Positions 45,985 through 54,580 of a DNA stretch of 54,889 nucleotides are shown here, in pieces; position 1 is the first letter of the stretch; every line of letters starts with the position of its first letter. Below the pieces are notes generated by a model. It made no database searches. It saw only the letters and a program-made list of their open reading frames with translations, and was not told the DNA's origin. Both the position numbers and the translations under genes were made by a program. The stretch spans positions 1-54,889 of the forward strand of contig NZ_BCRK01000018.1 in the NCBI RefSeq assembly GCF_001552555.1. Direction: 5' to 3'. This DNA comes from Nocardiopsis trehalosi NBRC 14201. Its GTDB lineage: Bacteria; Actinomycetota; Actinomycetes; Streptosporangiales; Streptosporangiaceae.

Positions 45985-47049
45985 TCAATCCGCGGAAGTC
46001 CCGGCACGGGACCGACGCAGCCGGTCCACTACCCGGCGGCCGGACCGGTGAACGGGCACCGCGCCCAGCGCACCCAGGGCGAACGGGAGCGCGACCGCCG
46101 CCCCCTGCGCGGCGTCCTCGGCCGGCGGGGCCGCCCCGTCCGGCCCGGAGGCGGATTCGAGGGCCTCGAAGGAGTCCGGGATGGGCAGGGTCGAGATGCG
46201 GTCGAGCGGCCACACGAGGACGAAGGCGCGGCCCTCGACGCTCTCGATGGAGATGGTGCCGCCGCCCGGGTCGTTCTGGTGCAGCCGGGAGTCGTAGGAG
46301 ATCTCGCGGTGGTCGCCCATGACCCAGAGCCGGCCCGCGGGCACCTCGACCGGGCCGAACTCGGTGTGGGTGGCCAGGCTGTCGGGGTACAGGTAGGGCT
46401 CGTCCAGGGGTTCGCCGTTGACGAGCAGCCGGTTCTGCTCGTCGCAGCACTCGACGGTGTCGCCCGGCACCCCGATGACGCGTTTGATGTAGTCCTTGCC
46501 GGTCGGCGCCACCCCGAACCGCTGCCCCACCCAGGTGAACAGGCGCGACACCGGGTTCGTGGGGGGTTCGACCGTGACCTCGTTCTCCTCGTCCCACGAC
46601 CCGCTGCCGTTGAAGACGACGACGTCGCCCCGCCGCACGTCGCGGACCTGGTACACGAGCTTGTTGACGAGCACCCGGTCGCCGATGAGGAGGGTGTTCT
46701 CCATCGACTGCGACGGGATGTAGAACGCCTGCATCACCCAGGTCTGGATGACGAAGGCCAGGACGAGCGCGATGGCGATGAGGGCGGGCAGTTCCTTCCA
46801 GAACGACCCCGACGACCCCTCGCTCGTCGACTCCTTCTTCGCGCTCATCGGCTTCCCCGCGTTCTTCGCTGCGTCCGCATCATCCGGGGTCACGGTCTCC
46901 TTTTCCGCACCGGCCCCCGAGACGCCACCGGCTCCCCCATGATCGGGCATGGGGGAGCCGGTGGCGTCGGGCGGGTCGCCCGGTTCCGGCCGGGCCGCGC
47001 CATCAGCGCGGGACCCGGCCTCACGAGGGTCCAGATCGTCGTAGCTCAT
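45985..47049 (-). CDS. lepB: Signal peptidase I
   Basis: This 354-residue membrane protease removes signal peptides. After a charged tail of about 85 residues comes a membrane helix (LIAIALVLAFVIQTWVMQ), then box B with catalytic Ser (IPSQSMENTLL), box D with catalytic Lys (GKDYIKRVIGVPGD) and box E (WVMGDHREISYDSR). A second helix near the C-terminus (AAVALPFALGALGAV) matches the two-helix actinomycete form. The coding sequence for the N-terminal tail contains a 21-bp perfect inverted repeat. A TAGGCT element 9 bp before ATG with no ribosome site suggests a nearly leaderless mRNA. Confidence 0.95.
   Translation of the reverse strand: MSYDDLDPREAGSRADGAARPEPGDPPDATGSPMPDHGGAGGVSGAGAEKETVTPDDADAAKNAGKPMSAKKESTSEGSSGSFWKELPALIAIALVLAFVIQTWVMQAFYIPSQSMENTLLIGDRVLVNKLVYQVRDVRRGDVVVFNGSGSWDEENEVTVEPPTNPVSRLFTWVGQRFGVAPTGKDYIKRVIGVPGDTVECCDEQNRLLVNGEPLDEPYLYPDSLATHTEFGPVEVPAGRLWVMGDHREISYDSRLHQNDPGGGTISIESVEGRAFVLVWPLDRISTLPIPDSFEALESASGPDGAAPPAEDAAQGAAVALPFALGALGAVPVHRSGRRVVDRLRRSRAGTSAD
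46921..46968. repeat. 21-bp perfect inverted repeat inside lepB
   Basis: Positions 46921-46941 pair perfectly with 46948-46968, leaving a 6-nt loop (ATCGGG). It lies about codons 28-43 of lepB and encodes part of the cytoplasmic tail (ATGSPMPDHGGAGGV). Confidence 0.9.
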
Positions 47050-47114
47050 CGGGACCGAAGCCTAGCCGAGCACGACGCCGCGCGCCGGAAAAGGCACACG
47101 CGGAAGGGGCACGG

Positions 47115-47474
47115 CTACTGGGCGATGGGCTCGCGGCGCTCGCGGATGCGGGCGGCCTTGCCGCGCAGGTTGCGCAGGTAGTACAGCTTGGCGCGGCGGA
47201 CGCGGCCGCGGGCCACGACCTCGATCTTCTCCAGGGCCGGGGTGTGCACCGGGAAGGTGCGCTCGACGCCGACGCCGTAGCTGATCTTGCGGACGGTGAA
47301 GGTCTCGCGGGCCCCCGGGCCCTGCCGCCGGATCACGACACCCTTGAAGACCTGGACGCGGGAGCGGTTGCCCTCGGTGACGCGCACGTGGACGTTGAGC
47401 GTGTCGCCCGGGCGGAACTCGGGAATGTCGGAGCGGAGCTGGGCCTTCTCGAGCTCCTGGATAGCGGTGTGCAT
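47115..47474 (-). CDS. rplS: 50S ribosomal protein L19
   Basis: This 119-residue protein sits at the 30S-50S interface. Marks: [66 protein letters not shown]. Normal length. A 165-bp gap to trmD probably carries its promoter or leader, but I cannot name the elements. Confidence 0.97.
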   Translation of the reverse strand: MHTAIQELEKAQLRSDIPEFRPGDTLNVHVRVTEGNRSRVQVFKGVVIRRQGPGARETFTVRKISYGVGVERTFPVHTPALEKIEVVARGRVRRAKLYYLRNLRGKAARIRERREPIAQ

Positions 47475-47639
47475 CTCAGCGGTTCCTCATCGATTGCGCG
47501 CCGCGGCGACGGACAGTGCGGTTCGCGCGGGCGGATCTGCTGGGGTCGGGTTCGCGTGCTCCTGGCGGGTCCCCCTCGGGCCGGTGGGCGTAGGGCCACG
47601 GACGGCACGGGAACAAGACGCACGACAGGGGCAACTCGT

Positions 47640-48425
47640 CTAGTCTGCCACAGGTTCGGTACCGCTCTGCCCCCGGACCTCGGTCAGAACCTCCCGGTCA
47701 CGCCGGTCGAACTCGCCGTCCGGGGTGTCCCGGAGCAGATCGGGGCGGTTGCGGGCGGTCCTGCGCAGGGCCTGGTCGCGGCGCCACCGGTCGACCGCGC
47801 CGTGGTTGCCCGACAGCAGGACCGGCGGCACCTCCAGGCCGCGCCAGACCGGCGGCTTGGTGTAGACGGGCCCTTCGACCAGGCGGGCCATGGACCCGGA
47901 GGCGAAGGAGTCCTGCACCGCCGACTCGGCGTTGCCGAGCACGCCCGGCAGCAGCCGGGTGATGGTCTCGACCATGACCAGGGTGGCGGACTCGCCGCCG
48001 GCCAGGACGTAGTCGCCGATGCTCAGCTCCTCGACCGGCATCCGCTGCGCGGCGTCGGCGGCGACCCGGGAGTCGATGCCCTCGTAGCGCCCGCACGCGA
48101 ACACCAGCCACGGCTCCCCCGCGAGGCGGTCGGCCCGCTGCTGGGTGAAGGGCACCCCGCTGGGGGTGGGCAGGACCAGGCGGGGCACCGCGTCGGCGCC
48201 CGCGGTGACGGTGTCCAGGGCCTCGCCCCACGGCTCGGGCTTCATCACCATGCCGGGTCCGCCCCCGTAGGGGGTGTCGTCGACGGTGTTGTGCCGGTCG
48301 TGCGTCCACGACCGCAGGTCGTGCAGGCGGATGTCGAGCAGCCCGGAGGCGCGCGCCCGGCCGATGAGCGACAGCTCCAGCGGCGCGAAGTAGTCGGGGA
48401 AGATGGTGATGATGTCGATGCGCAT
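47640..48425 (-). CDS. trmD: tRNA (guanine37-N1)-methyltransferase
   Basis: This 261-residue SPOUT enzyme forms m1G37. Marks: [60 protein letters not shown], with the trefoil knot. It lies 41 bp after rimM. Confidence 0.97.
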   Translation of the reverse strand: MRIDIITIFPDYFAPLELSLIGRARASGLLDIRLHDLRSWTHDRHNTVDDTPYGGGPGMVMKPEPWGEALDTVTAGADAVPRLVLPTPSGVPFTQQRADRLAGEPWLVFACGRYEGIDSRVAADAAQRMPVEELSIGDYVLAGGESATLVMVETITRLLPGVLGNAESAVQDSFASGSMARLVEGPVYTKPPVWRGLEVPPVLLSGNHGAVDRWRRDQALRRTARNRPDLLRDTPDGEFDRRDREVLTEVRGQSGTEPVAD

Positions 48426-48466
48426 GGGTTCTTCCAGGGCCGGAGGGCGGGGCGGCCCGGGGCGGG

Positions 48467-48979
48467 TCAGTTCCCGAGGTCGAGCAGGCCGGGAGGGGGG
48501 TCGACCACCAGGCGGCCCGCGCCGGGGTCGACGTCGGGCACCAGGGCCCGGACGAACGGGACCAGCACCTCGGCGCCCGAGGTGCCGGTGATGACGAGGA
48601 CGTCCTGGGCGTTGTGCAGGACGTCGGCGACGACACCGATGTCGGCGCCGTCGGGGGTGACCGCGCGCAGGCCGATCAGCTCGTGGTCGTGGAACTCGTC
48701 GGGGTCGTCCACCGGCGGGATGTCGGCGGAGTCGACGAGCAGGGTGGTGCCGCGCAGCGCCTCGGCGGCGTCGCGGTCGGCGACGGCGGCGAACCGCACG
48801 AGCAGCCGGCCGGAGTGGGTGCGCACCGTCTTGACGGTGAGCGGCCCGGCGGAGGCGGGGTCGGTCAGCAGCCGCGCGCCCGCCGCGAAGCGCGCGGTCG
48901 GGTCGTCGGTGCGCACGTCGACGGCGACCTCGCCGCGGATGCCGTGCGCGCGGCCGACCCGGCCGACAACGAGACGCAT
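48467..48979 (-). CDS. rimM: 16S rRNA processing factor RimM
   Basis: This 170-residue 30S assembly factor binds S19. It has the N-terminal RimM barrel ([17 protein letters not shown]) and C-terminal PRC-like barrel ([38 protein letters not shown]). ATG 48979 is chosen because GAGGAGA lies 3 nt upstream; the frame is open further but lacks homology. Confidence 0.95.
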   Translation of the reverse strand: MRLVVGRVGRAHGIRGEVAVDVRTDDPTARFAAGARLLTDPASAGPLTVKTVRTHSGRLLVRFAAVADRDAAEALRGTTLLVDSADIPPVDDPDEFHDHELIGLRAVTPDGADIGVVADVLHNAQDVLVITGTSGAEVLVPFVRALVPDVDPGAGRLVVDPPPGLLDLGN

Positions 48980-48999
48980 CGTTCTCCTCATGGTGGAAC

Positions 49000-49022
49000 G
49001 CCCGGCCGCTCGGCGGCCGGGC
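49000..49022 (-). terminator. Short hairpin upstream of rimM
   Basis: A 9-bp stem (49000-49008 with 49014-49022) lies just before the rimM ribosome site and next to a longer hairpin. It may be part of an attenuator. Confidence 0.4.
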
Positions 49023-49025
49023 ATG

Positions 49026-49062
49026 GCACTGGGGCGCCGGCCGATGGCCGGCGCCCCAGTGC
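49026..49062 (-). terminator. 17-bp hairpin between khpA and rimM
   Basis: Positions 49026-49042 and 49046-49062 pair perfectly with a 3-nt loop, 5 bases beyond the khpA stop codon. It may end most rpsP-khpA transcripts, lowering rimM-trmD. Confidence 0.75.
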
Positions 49063-49067
49063 GCGGA

Positions 49068-49310
49068 TCAGCGCACTTCGTTCAGGTCCAGGAGGTCGAC
49101 GCGCACGTAGCGGCCGCCGGCGAGCGAACCGACGACGGTGCGCAGCGCCTTGGCGGTCCGGCCGTTGCGGCCGATCACCTTCCCGAGGTCATCGGGGTGG
49201 ACCCGGACTTCGAGCACCTTGCCCTTGCGGAGCCGGCGGGCTCTCACCTGGACGTCGTCGGAATTCTCCACGATTCCGCGAACTAGGTGCTCAAGCGCCT
49301 CTTCCAACAC
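49068..49310 (-). CDS. khpA: KH-domain RNA-binding protein
   Basis: This 80-residue KH protein has the GxxG loop in VIGRNGRTAKALRTVV. In other bacteria KhpA works with KhpB in RNA binding. The GTG start is 1 bp after the rpsP stop. Confidence 0.95.
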   Translation of the reverse strand: MLEEALEHLVRGIVENSDDVQVRARRLRKGKVLEVRVHPDDLGKVIGRNGRTAKALRTVVGSLAGGRYVRVDLLDLNEVR

Positions 49311-49311
49311 G

Positions 49312-49761
49312 TCAGGCCTCGCCCTCGGGCTTCTCCGCGGCCTCGGCGGGCTTCTCCGCCTTGTCGGCCTTCTTGTCAGCCTTGCGCGCCTTGCCCTTGC
49401 CCTCGTTGTCGGGCAGGACGAGTTCCTTCAGGGCGGCCTGGAACTCGGCCTCCTGGGCTTCCTTGTCCTTGGGCTCGGCGACCTTCAGCGGCGCCGGGGC
49501 GGGCAGGCCCTTGAACTTCTGCCAGTCGCCGGTGCGCTTGAGGATGGTCTTGACCGCATCGGTGGGCTGGGCCCCCACGGACAGCCAGTGCTGCGCCCGC
49601 TCGGAGTCGACCTGGATGAAGCTCGGCTCCTCCTTGGGGTGGTACTTGCCGATCTCCTCGATGGCCTTGCCGTCGCGCTTGGTGCGGGCGTCGGCGATGA
49701 CGATGCGGTACTGCGGCGTACGGATCTTCCCCATACGCTTGAGCTTGATCTTGACAGCCAC
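49312..49761 (-). CDS. rpsP: 30S ribosomal protein S16
   Basis: This 149-residue protein has its S16 body in residues 1-90 ([33 protein letters not shown]), then a charged tail rich in Lys, Ala, Glu ([17 protein letters not shown]). This tail is typical of actinomycetes. GTG start; GGAG lies about 12 nt upstream. Confidence 0.96.
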   Translation of the reverse strand: MAVKIKLKRMGKIRTPQYRIVIADARTKRDGKAIEEIGKYHPKEEPSFIQVDSERAQHWLSVGAQPTDAVKTILKRTGDWQKFKGLPAPAPLKVAEPKDKEAQEAEFQAALKELVLPDNEGKGKARKADKKADKAEKPAEAAEKPEGEA

Positions 49762-49957
49762 GGGTGTGGTCTTCTCCCAGTTGCGGTGCGGGTGCCCGGA
49801 GCCTCGCCGCGTGGGGTTGCGGCGCGCCGCCGAGGCGGGGACGTAGGTGCGCGGGTGAGGTAGAGGGCCGACCCGCGGCACCGTTAGTCAACACTCAATT
49901 GTGCCAGACGTTCGGGCGTGCGACGTGCGTCCGCGCGGAACCGGCGGTTCGAAACGC

Positions 49958-49996
49958 GCGGGGCGGCGCCCCCGGTGTCCGGGAGCGCCGCCCCGC
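49958..49996 (-). terminator. Terminator of ffh
   Basis: An 18-bp stem with one mismatch (49958-49975 with 49979-49996) and a 3-nt loop lies 7 bases past the ffh stop codon. Confidence 0.8.
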
Positions 49997-50003
49997 GGGC
50001 GGT

Positions 50004-51605
50004 TCACTGCTTGGGCAGCTTGAACTGCGAGAGGTCGGGCATGCGCCCGCCGCCCAGGCCGGGCGGGAGCTGCGGCGCGCCGGCGCCGCCGCCGAGACCG
50101 GGGGGCAGCTGCGGCGCGGGCTGGTCGCCGCCCTCCTCGCGGCGCCGCTGGCGCTCGGCGGCGCGCTCGGCCTCCTGCTGCTTGGCCTTGAGCGGGTTGC
50201 CGCTGCGCTGCTTGCCCTTCTTGAGCTTCTTGGGCTGGGCCTTGCCCTTCTTGCGGCCCCCCATGCCCGGCATCCCGGGCATGCCGGGCATCCCCGGCAT
50301 GCCGCCGTTCTTCATCTGGCGCATCATCTTCTGCGCCTCGAAGAACCGGGTGACGAGCCCGCTGACGTCGCCGACCTGGGTGCCCGAACCGTTGGCGATG
50401 CGCAGCCGCCGGGACCCGTTGATCACCTTCGGGTTGGCGCGCTCGGCCGGGGTCATCGACTGGATGATGGCGGCGATCCGGTCGAGGTCCTTGTCGTCGA
50501 CGTTGCTGATCTGCTCGCGCATCTGGCCCATGCCCGGCATCATGCCGAGCAGGTTGCTGATGGGGCCGAGCTTGCGCACCATCGCCATCTGCTGCAGGAA
50601 GTCGTCCAGGGTGAAGTCCTGGTCGGAGGCCAGCGTGCTGGCCATCTTCTCGACCTCGGACTCCTCGAACGTGCGCTGCGCCTGCTCGATCAGGGTGAGC
50701 ACGTCGCCCATGTCGAGGATGCGCGACGCCATCCGGTCCGGGTGGAACAGGTCGAACTCGTCCAGCTTCTCACCGGTGGAGGCGAACATGATGGGCCGGC
50801 CGGTGAGGTGCCGGATCGACAGCGCGGCGCCGCCGCGGGCGTCGCCGTCGAGCTTGGTCAGCGCCACCGCGTCGTAGCCGACGCCGTCGAGGAACGCCTG
50901 CGCGGTGTTGACCGCGTCCTGGCCGATCATGGCGTCGACGACGAACAGGATCTCGTCGGGCGACACGGCGTCGCGGATGTCGGCGGCCTGCCGCATCATC
51001 TCGGTGTCGACGCCGAGGCGGCCCGCGGTGTCGATGATGACCACGTTGTGGTTGTTGCGCCGCGCGTGCTCGATGGAGTCGCGGGCGACCTGGACCGGGT
51101 CGCCGACCCCGTTGCCGGGCTCGGGCGCGAACACCGGGGCGCCGGCGCGCTCGCCGACGACCTGGAGCTGGGTGACCGCGTTGGGCCGCTGGAGGTCGGC
51201 GGCGACGAGCAGCGGGGTGTTGCGCTGCGCGGTGAGCCAGCGGGCGAGCTTGCCCGCGAGCGTGGTCTTACCGGCGCCTTGCAGACCCGCCAGCATGATG
51301 ACGGTGGGCGGGTTCTTGGCGAAGCGGATCTCGCGGGTCTCGCCGCCGAGGACGCGGACGAGCTCCTCGTTGACGATCTTGATGACCTGCTGCGCCGGGT
51401 TCAGCGCCTTGGAGACCTCTTCGCCGCGGGAGCGCTCCTTGATCTGCGTGATGAAGTCGCGGACGACGGGGAGCGCGACATCGGCCTCCAGCAGCGCGAG
51501 ACGGATCTCCCGCGCGGTGGTGTTGATGTCCTCTTCGGACAGTCGCCCTTTGCCGCGCAGCGAGGAGAAGACCGAGGTCAGCCGGTCGGAAAGCGTCTCG
51601 AACAC
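50004..51605 (-). CDS. ffh: Signal recognition particle protein Ffh
   Basis: This 533-residue SRP GTPase has an N domain, G domain with G1 GLQGAGKTTLAGKLA, DTAGRLGVD, TKLDGDARGG, and a Met-rich M domain with RRLRIANGSGTQVGDVSGLV. The linker after that has four GMP repeats (GMPGMPGMPGMPGMGG). The last about 80 residues are basic and then Gln/Pro/Gly-rich with PQLPPGLGGG twice. The GTG start lacks a clear ribosome site. Confidence 0.97.
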   Translation of the reverse strand: MFETLSDRLTSVFSSLRGKGRLSEEDINTTAREIRLALLEADVALPVVRDFITQIKERSRGEEVSKALNPAQQVIKIVNEELVRVLGGETREIRFAKNPPTVIMLAGLQGAGKTTLAGKLARWLTAQRNTPLLVAADLQRPNAVTQLQVVGERAGAPVFAPEPGNGVGDPVQVARDSIEHARRNNHNVVIIDTAGRLGVDTEMMRQAADIRDAVSPDEILFVVDAMIGQDAVNTAQAFLDGVGYDAVALTKLDGDARGGAALSIRHLTGRPIMFASTGEKLDEFDLFHPDRMASRILDMGDVLTLIEQAQRTFEESEVEKMASTLASDQDFTLDDFLQQMAMVRKLGPISNLLGMMPGMGQMREQISNVDDKDLDRIAAIIQSMTPAERANPKVINGSRRLRIANGSGTQVGDVSGLVTRFFEAQKMMRQMKNGGMPGMPGMPGMPGMGGRKKGKAQPKKLKKGKQRSGNPLKAKQQEAERAAERQRRREEGGDQPAPQLPPGLGGGAGAPQLPPGLGGGRMPDLSQFKLPKQ

Positions 51606-51701
51606 GAGTGTGGCCAGTCCTTCGTCTCGGGTTTGGCTTCCTAGGTTACCCGCCGGGGCGCGGGGCGCGCGCCCCGGCGGCGGCCGCCCCCGGACGTGCG
51701 G

Positions 51702-52922
51702 TCAGTTGCCGGACGGGCTGGCCGAGGGCGACCCGGACGGCGACGCCGAGGCCTCGTCCTCCGGGTTGAGGGTGGCCTCGCGCTGGTCCTCGACGGTGCT
51801 GATCAGCTCCTCGCGCGCGTCGCCGCTGATGCCGCGGGTGGACAGCAGCGCGTCGCCGGAGATCTCGTACTCCTGCGGCTCCGCGCTGGGCGCGAGGTCG
51901 TAGTCGACGCCGCAGCTGAGTTCGGCGGTCTCGCCCGCCTTGAGCGAGGCGGTGTCGTCGCAGGTCTGCTCGCCCAGCTCCTCGTTGGTGAGGGTGGCGT
52001 CCATGCGGACCAGGACCGTGGTGTCGCCGCCGGAGCCGGAGGCGTCGGTGGCCTTGCCGGTGACGGTGCAGGCGCCGCCGGTCTCGCAGCTGAGGTCGAG
52101 CTGGCCGTCCCAGTCGACGGGCAGCCGGGCGTCGCGGGAGCCGGCCAGGCCGTCCTCGGCGGCCGCGAGGATGTCGTCGTAGACGCCCTCGATGTCGGCG
52201 GTCTCGGGGGTGGTGAAGTCGAGCCGGGTGCGCGGGCCGGAGTCGGCGCCCTCGGGCGCGAGCCGCTCGATCTCGATGCGCATGACCTGCCCGCTGTCCT
52301 CGCCGATCCAGACGCGGTTGCGCTCGCCGCCCTCCAGGTCGACGCGGTAGGCGGAGGTGCCGTCGAGGTTCTCCAGCACGGCGTCGCCGCCGTCGGGGGC
52401 CATGCCGCGCAGGATCTCGGCGAGGGAGGCGGGGGTGAGCACGGCGGCCGGGTCGATGCCGAGCTGGGCGCCGGTGACCCGCACCCACGCGCCGGCGTAC
52501 TGGTCGGTGTCGGGGTTGGCGACGTCCTGGTCGAGCCAGTACTCGTCGGGCGCGTTGACGAAGAGGTGGCCGTCGGCCTGGAGGACCTCGGCCTCGTTCT
52601 CGCTCTGCTGCACGGTGCCGTGGGCGGCGCCGGCGTCGGTGACGGTGAGCGCGGTCTCGCTGACGGCGGCCTCCTCGGAGGCCGCGATCTGCCCCTGCAC
52701 GGAGACGGCCGGCGCCGCGCCCAGGGTCTCCAGCGCGGTGTCCAGCAGGGGGCCGGCCTCGACCGGGGTCGGGGAGGGGGAGGGCTCGTCGCCCCCGCCG
52801 CCGGGGCGCCAGTCGCTCAGGTCGATCGAGCATCCGGCGGTGCCGAGCGCGAGCACGGCCGCTGCCGCCGCGAACCTGACCGGTCGGCTCGGTCGGCGCC
52901 TGCTGGGATGAACCGGCGACAT
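51702..52922 (-). CDS. Secreted lipoprotein of unknown function
   Basis: This 406-residue protein has an N-terminal signal with a lipobox ending in GTAGC. Regions such as VSVQGQIAASEEAA and VWIGEDSGQVMRIEIERL fit a LolA/LppX-like beta fold that might carry lipids, but this is uncertain. Two cysteine pairs (DLSCETGGACTV; EQTCDD, ELSCG) may form disulfides. The C-terminus is Ser/Ala/Pro-rich with SPSGSPSASPSG. The second ATG of ATGATG is preferred, 4 nt from AGGAGG. Confidence 0.8.
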   Translation of the reverse strand: MSPVHPSRRRPSRPVRFAAAAAVLALGTAGCSIDLSDWRPGGGGDEPSPSPTPVEAGPLLDTALETLGAAPAVSVQGQIAASEEAAVSETALTVTDAGAAHGTVQQSENEAEVLQADGHLFVNAPDEYWLDQDVANPDTDQYAGAWVRVTGAQLGIDPAAVLTPASLAEILRGMAPDGGDAVLENLDGTSAYRVDLEGGERNRVWIGEDSGQVMRIEIERLAPEGADSGPRTRLDFTTPETADIEGVYDDILAAAEDGLAGSRDARLPVDWDGQLDLSCETGGACTVTGKATDASGSGGDTTVLVRMDATLTNEELGEQTCDDTASLKAGETAELSCGVDYDLAPSAEPQEYEISGDALLSTRGISGDAREELISTVEDQREATLNPEDEASASPSGSPSASPSGN

Positions 52923-53272
52923 CATGCCTCCTGGCGGCCCCTTGGCCAAGGGGTACACGGGTGTGGTCGGGATGGGCGGGGGCGGGCGCGCGCGGCGTGG
53001 CAGCGGGCCCGGACGCCCGTGGAGGGCCGGACCGGCCGGACGGCGCGTCCCCCGAGTGGGGTGCGCGGCCCTCCGATGCGGACAGCGTACCGAACGTGTT
53101 CGCGCCCCCGGGTCAACGAACGCCCACGAAACGCCCGCCGTCCGGAGTCGGCCGCCGCGGGCCGTCCCGGGGCGCACGACGGCCGGGGCCGGCGGGGAGT
53201 CCCCCGCCGGCCCCGGCTTCGTGCACCTCACCGCATGTGGCGGTCGGGCTCGCGCCCTCGACGCTGGGGACG
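52923..53272. other. Intergenic region between the lipoprotein gene and amt
   Basis: This 350-bp region contains the amt terminator and the leader of the lipoprotein gene with TCCGATGCGGACAGCGTACC-like sequence. No gene is seen. The glnK and glnD genes that follow amt and precede ffh in Streptomyces are not present here. Confidence 0.6.
53182..53217 (-). terminator. Terminator of amt
   Basis: A perfect 16-bp stem (53182-53197 with 53202-53217) with loop AGTC lies 55 bases beyond the amt stop. Confidence 0.85.
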
Positions 53273-54580
53273 CTAGGACCCGACCTGCTGTGAGGCCTTG
53301 CCCTCGCCCGGAGGCGTCGGCGAGGGAAGCTCCGCGGCGGTCTCGATCTCGTCCAGCTCGTCGAAGGCGTAGGCGGTCTCGGAGTGCAGCTCGTGGTCGA
53401 GGCCGTTGGTCTCGACGTGCTCGGGGATGCGGAAGCCCATGACCAGGTCGATGACCTTGGCGATGACGAAGGTCACGACGAAGGAGTAGGCCAGGACCGC
53501 CAGGACCGCGGCCGCCTGGAGGCCGAGCAGCCCGATGCCGCCGCCGTAGAGCAGGCCGTCGTCCTCGGTGACGGAGGCGCCGGTGGAGGCCGCGAGCAGC
53601 CCGATCGCGAGGGAGCCGATGATGCCGCCGACCAGGTGGATGCCGACCACGTCGAGGGCGTCGTCGTACTTGAAGCGGAACTTCCAGCTGATGGCGTAGG
53701 CGCAGACGCCGCCGGCGACCAGCCCCAGCGCGATGGAGCCGAGCGGGGTGAGCGACGCGGCCGCCGGGGTGATGGCGACCAGGCCGGCGATGGCGCCGGA
53801 GGCGAAGCCGAGGGCGGTCACCTTGCCGTAGCGGATGCGCTCGACCAGCATCCAGGCGCCGGTGGCGGCGGCGGTGGCGACCTGGGTGTTGACGAAGGCC
53901 AGGGCGGCGGTGCCGTCGGCGGCCAGCCCGGAGCCGGCGTTGAACCCGAACCAGCCGAACCACAGGAGCGCGGCGCCCAGCAGCACGAACGGCAGGTTGT
54001 GCGGGCGCATGGACTCGGAGCCGAAGCCCTTGCGGCGGCCGAGGACGAGGGTGAGCGCGAGCGCCGCGATGCCCGCGTTGATGTGGACCGCGGTGCCGCC
54101 CGCGAAGTCGATGACGCCGAGGTTGAAGATCCAGCCGGTGCCGCTCCAGACCCAGTGGGCGACGGGGAAGTACACCAGCAGCGCCCAGACCGGCACGAAC
54201 AGCAGCCACGCGCCGAACTTGGCGCGGTCGGCGACGGCGCCGCTGATCAGGGCGACGGTGATGACCGCGAACATCATCTGGAAGCCGGCGAACGCGAGGT
54301 CGGGGATGCCCTCGCCGGTGCCGATGAGGTCGGTCAGTCCGGCGGAGGAGAGGTCGCCGAGGAAGGGGGCGAGGGGGCCGTAGCCCTCACCGAAGGTCAG
54401 GGAGTAGCCGGCGACCACCCACAGGACGCTCACGATCGCGATGCTGGTGAAGCTCATCAGCATCATGTTCAGCACGCTCTTGGCCCGCGACATGCCGCCG
54501 TAGAAGAACGCGAGTCCCGGTGTCATCAACATCACCAGCGCGGCGCTGATGAGCACCCACGCGGTGTTTCCGCTGTCCAT
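53273..54580 (-). CDS. amt: Ammonium transporter
   Basis: This 435-residue Amt/Rh channel has eleven predicted helices: GLAFFYGGMSRAKSVLNMMLM, DFAGGTAVHINAGIAALALT, WFGWFGFNAGSGLAADGTA and VGIHLVGGIIGSLAIGLL carry the twin-His pore residues. The ATG at 54580 is chosen because GGAGG lies 8 nt upstream; a 13-residue longer frame has none. The C-terminal tail, about 45 residues, is acidic. It is the only gene of its transcript. A GlnR-like motif lies about 170 bp upstream. Confidence 0.96.
   Translation of the reverse strand: MDSGNTAWVLISAALVMLMTPGLAFFYGGMSRAKSVLNMMLMSFTSIAIVSVLWVVAGYSLTFGEGYGPLAPFLGDLSSAGLTDLIGTGEGIPDLAFAGFQMMFAVITVALISGAVADRAKFGAWLLFVPVWALLVYFPVAHWVWSGTGWIFNLGVIDFAGGTAVHINAGIAALALTLVLGRRKGFGSESMRPHNLPFVLLGAALLWFGWFGFNAGSGLAADGTAALAFVNTQVATAAATGAWMLVERIRYGKVTALGFASGAIAGLVAITPAAASLTPLGSIALGLVAGGVCAYAISWKFRFKYDDALDVVGIHLVGGIIGSLAIGLLAASTGASVTEDDGLLYGGGIGLLGLQAAAVLAVLAYSFVVTFVIAKVIDLVMGFRIPEHVETNGLDHELHSETAYAFDELDEIETAAELPSPTPPGEGKASQQVGS

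Noticed and set aside
44503-47181. An 892-codon plus-strand frame with PEPGPVPAR repeats
   Set aside because: It runs antisense through lepB and DUF2469, which are certain. The repeats are the reverse side of the yraN tandem units.
47475-47639. L19-type autoregulatory leader in front of rplS
   Set aside because: I could not trace a convincing structure, so nothing is annotated.
50260-50320. Short tandem GGCATCCCG-like repeats
   Set aside because: They encode the Gly-Met-Pro repeats of the Ffh M domain, a normal feature of this protein.
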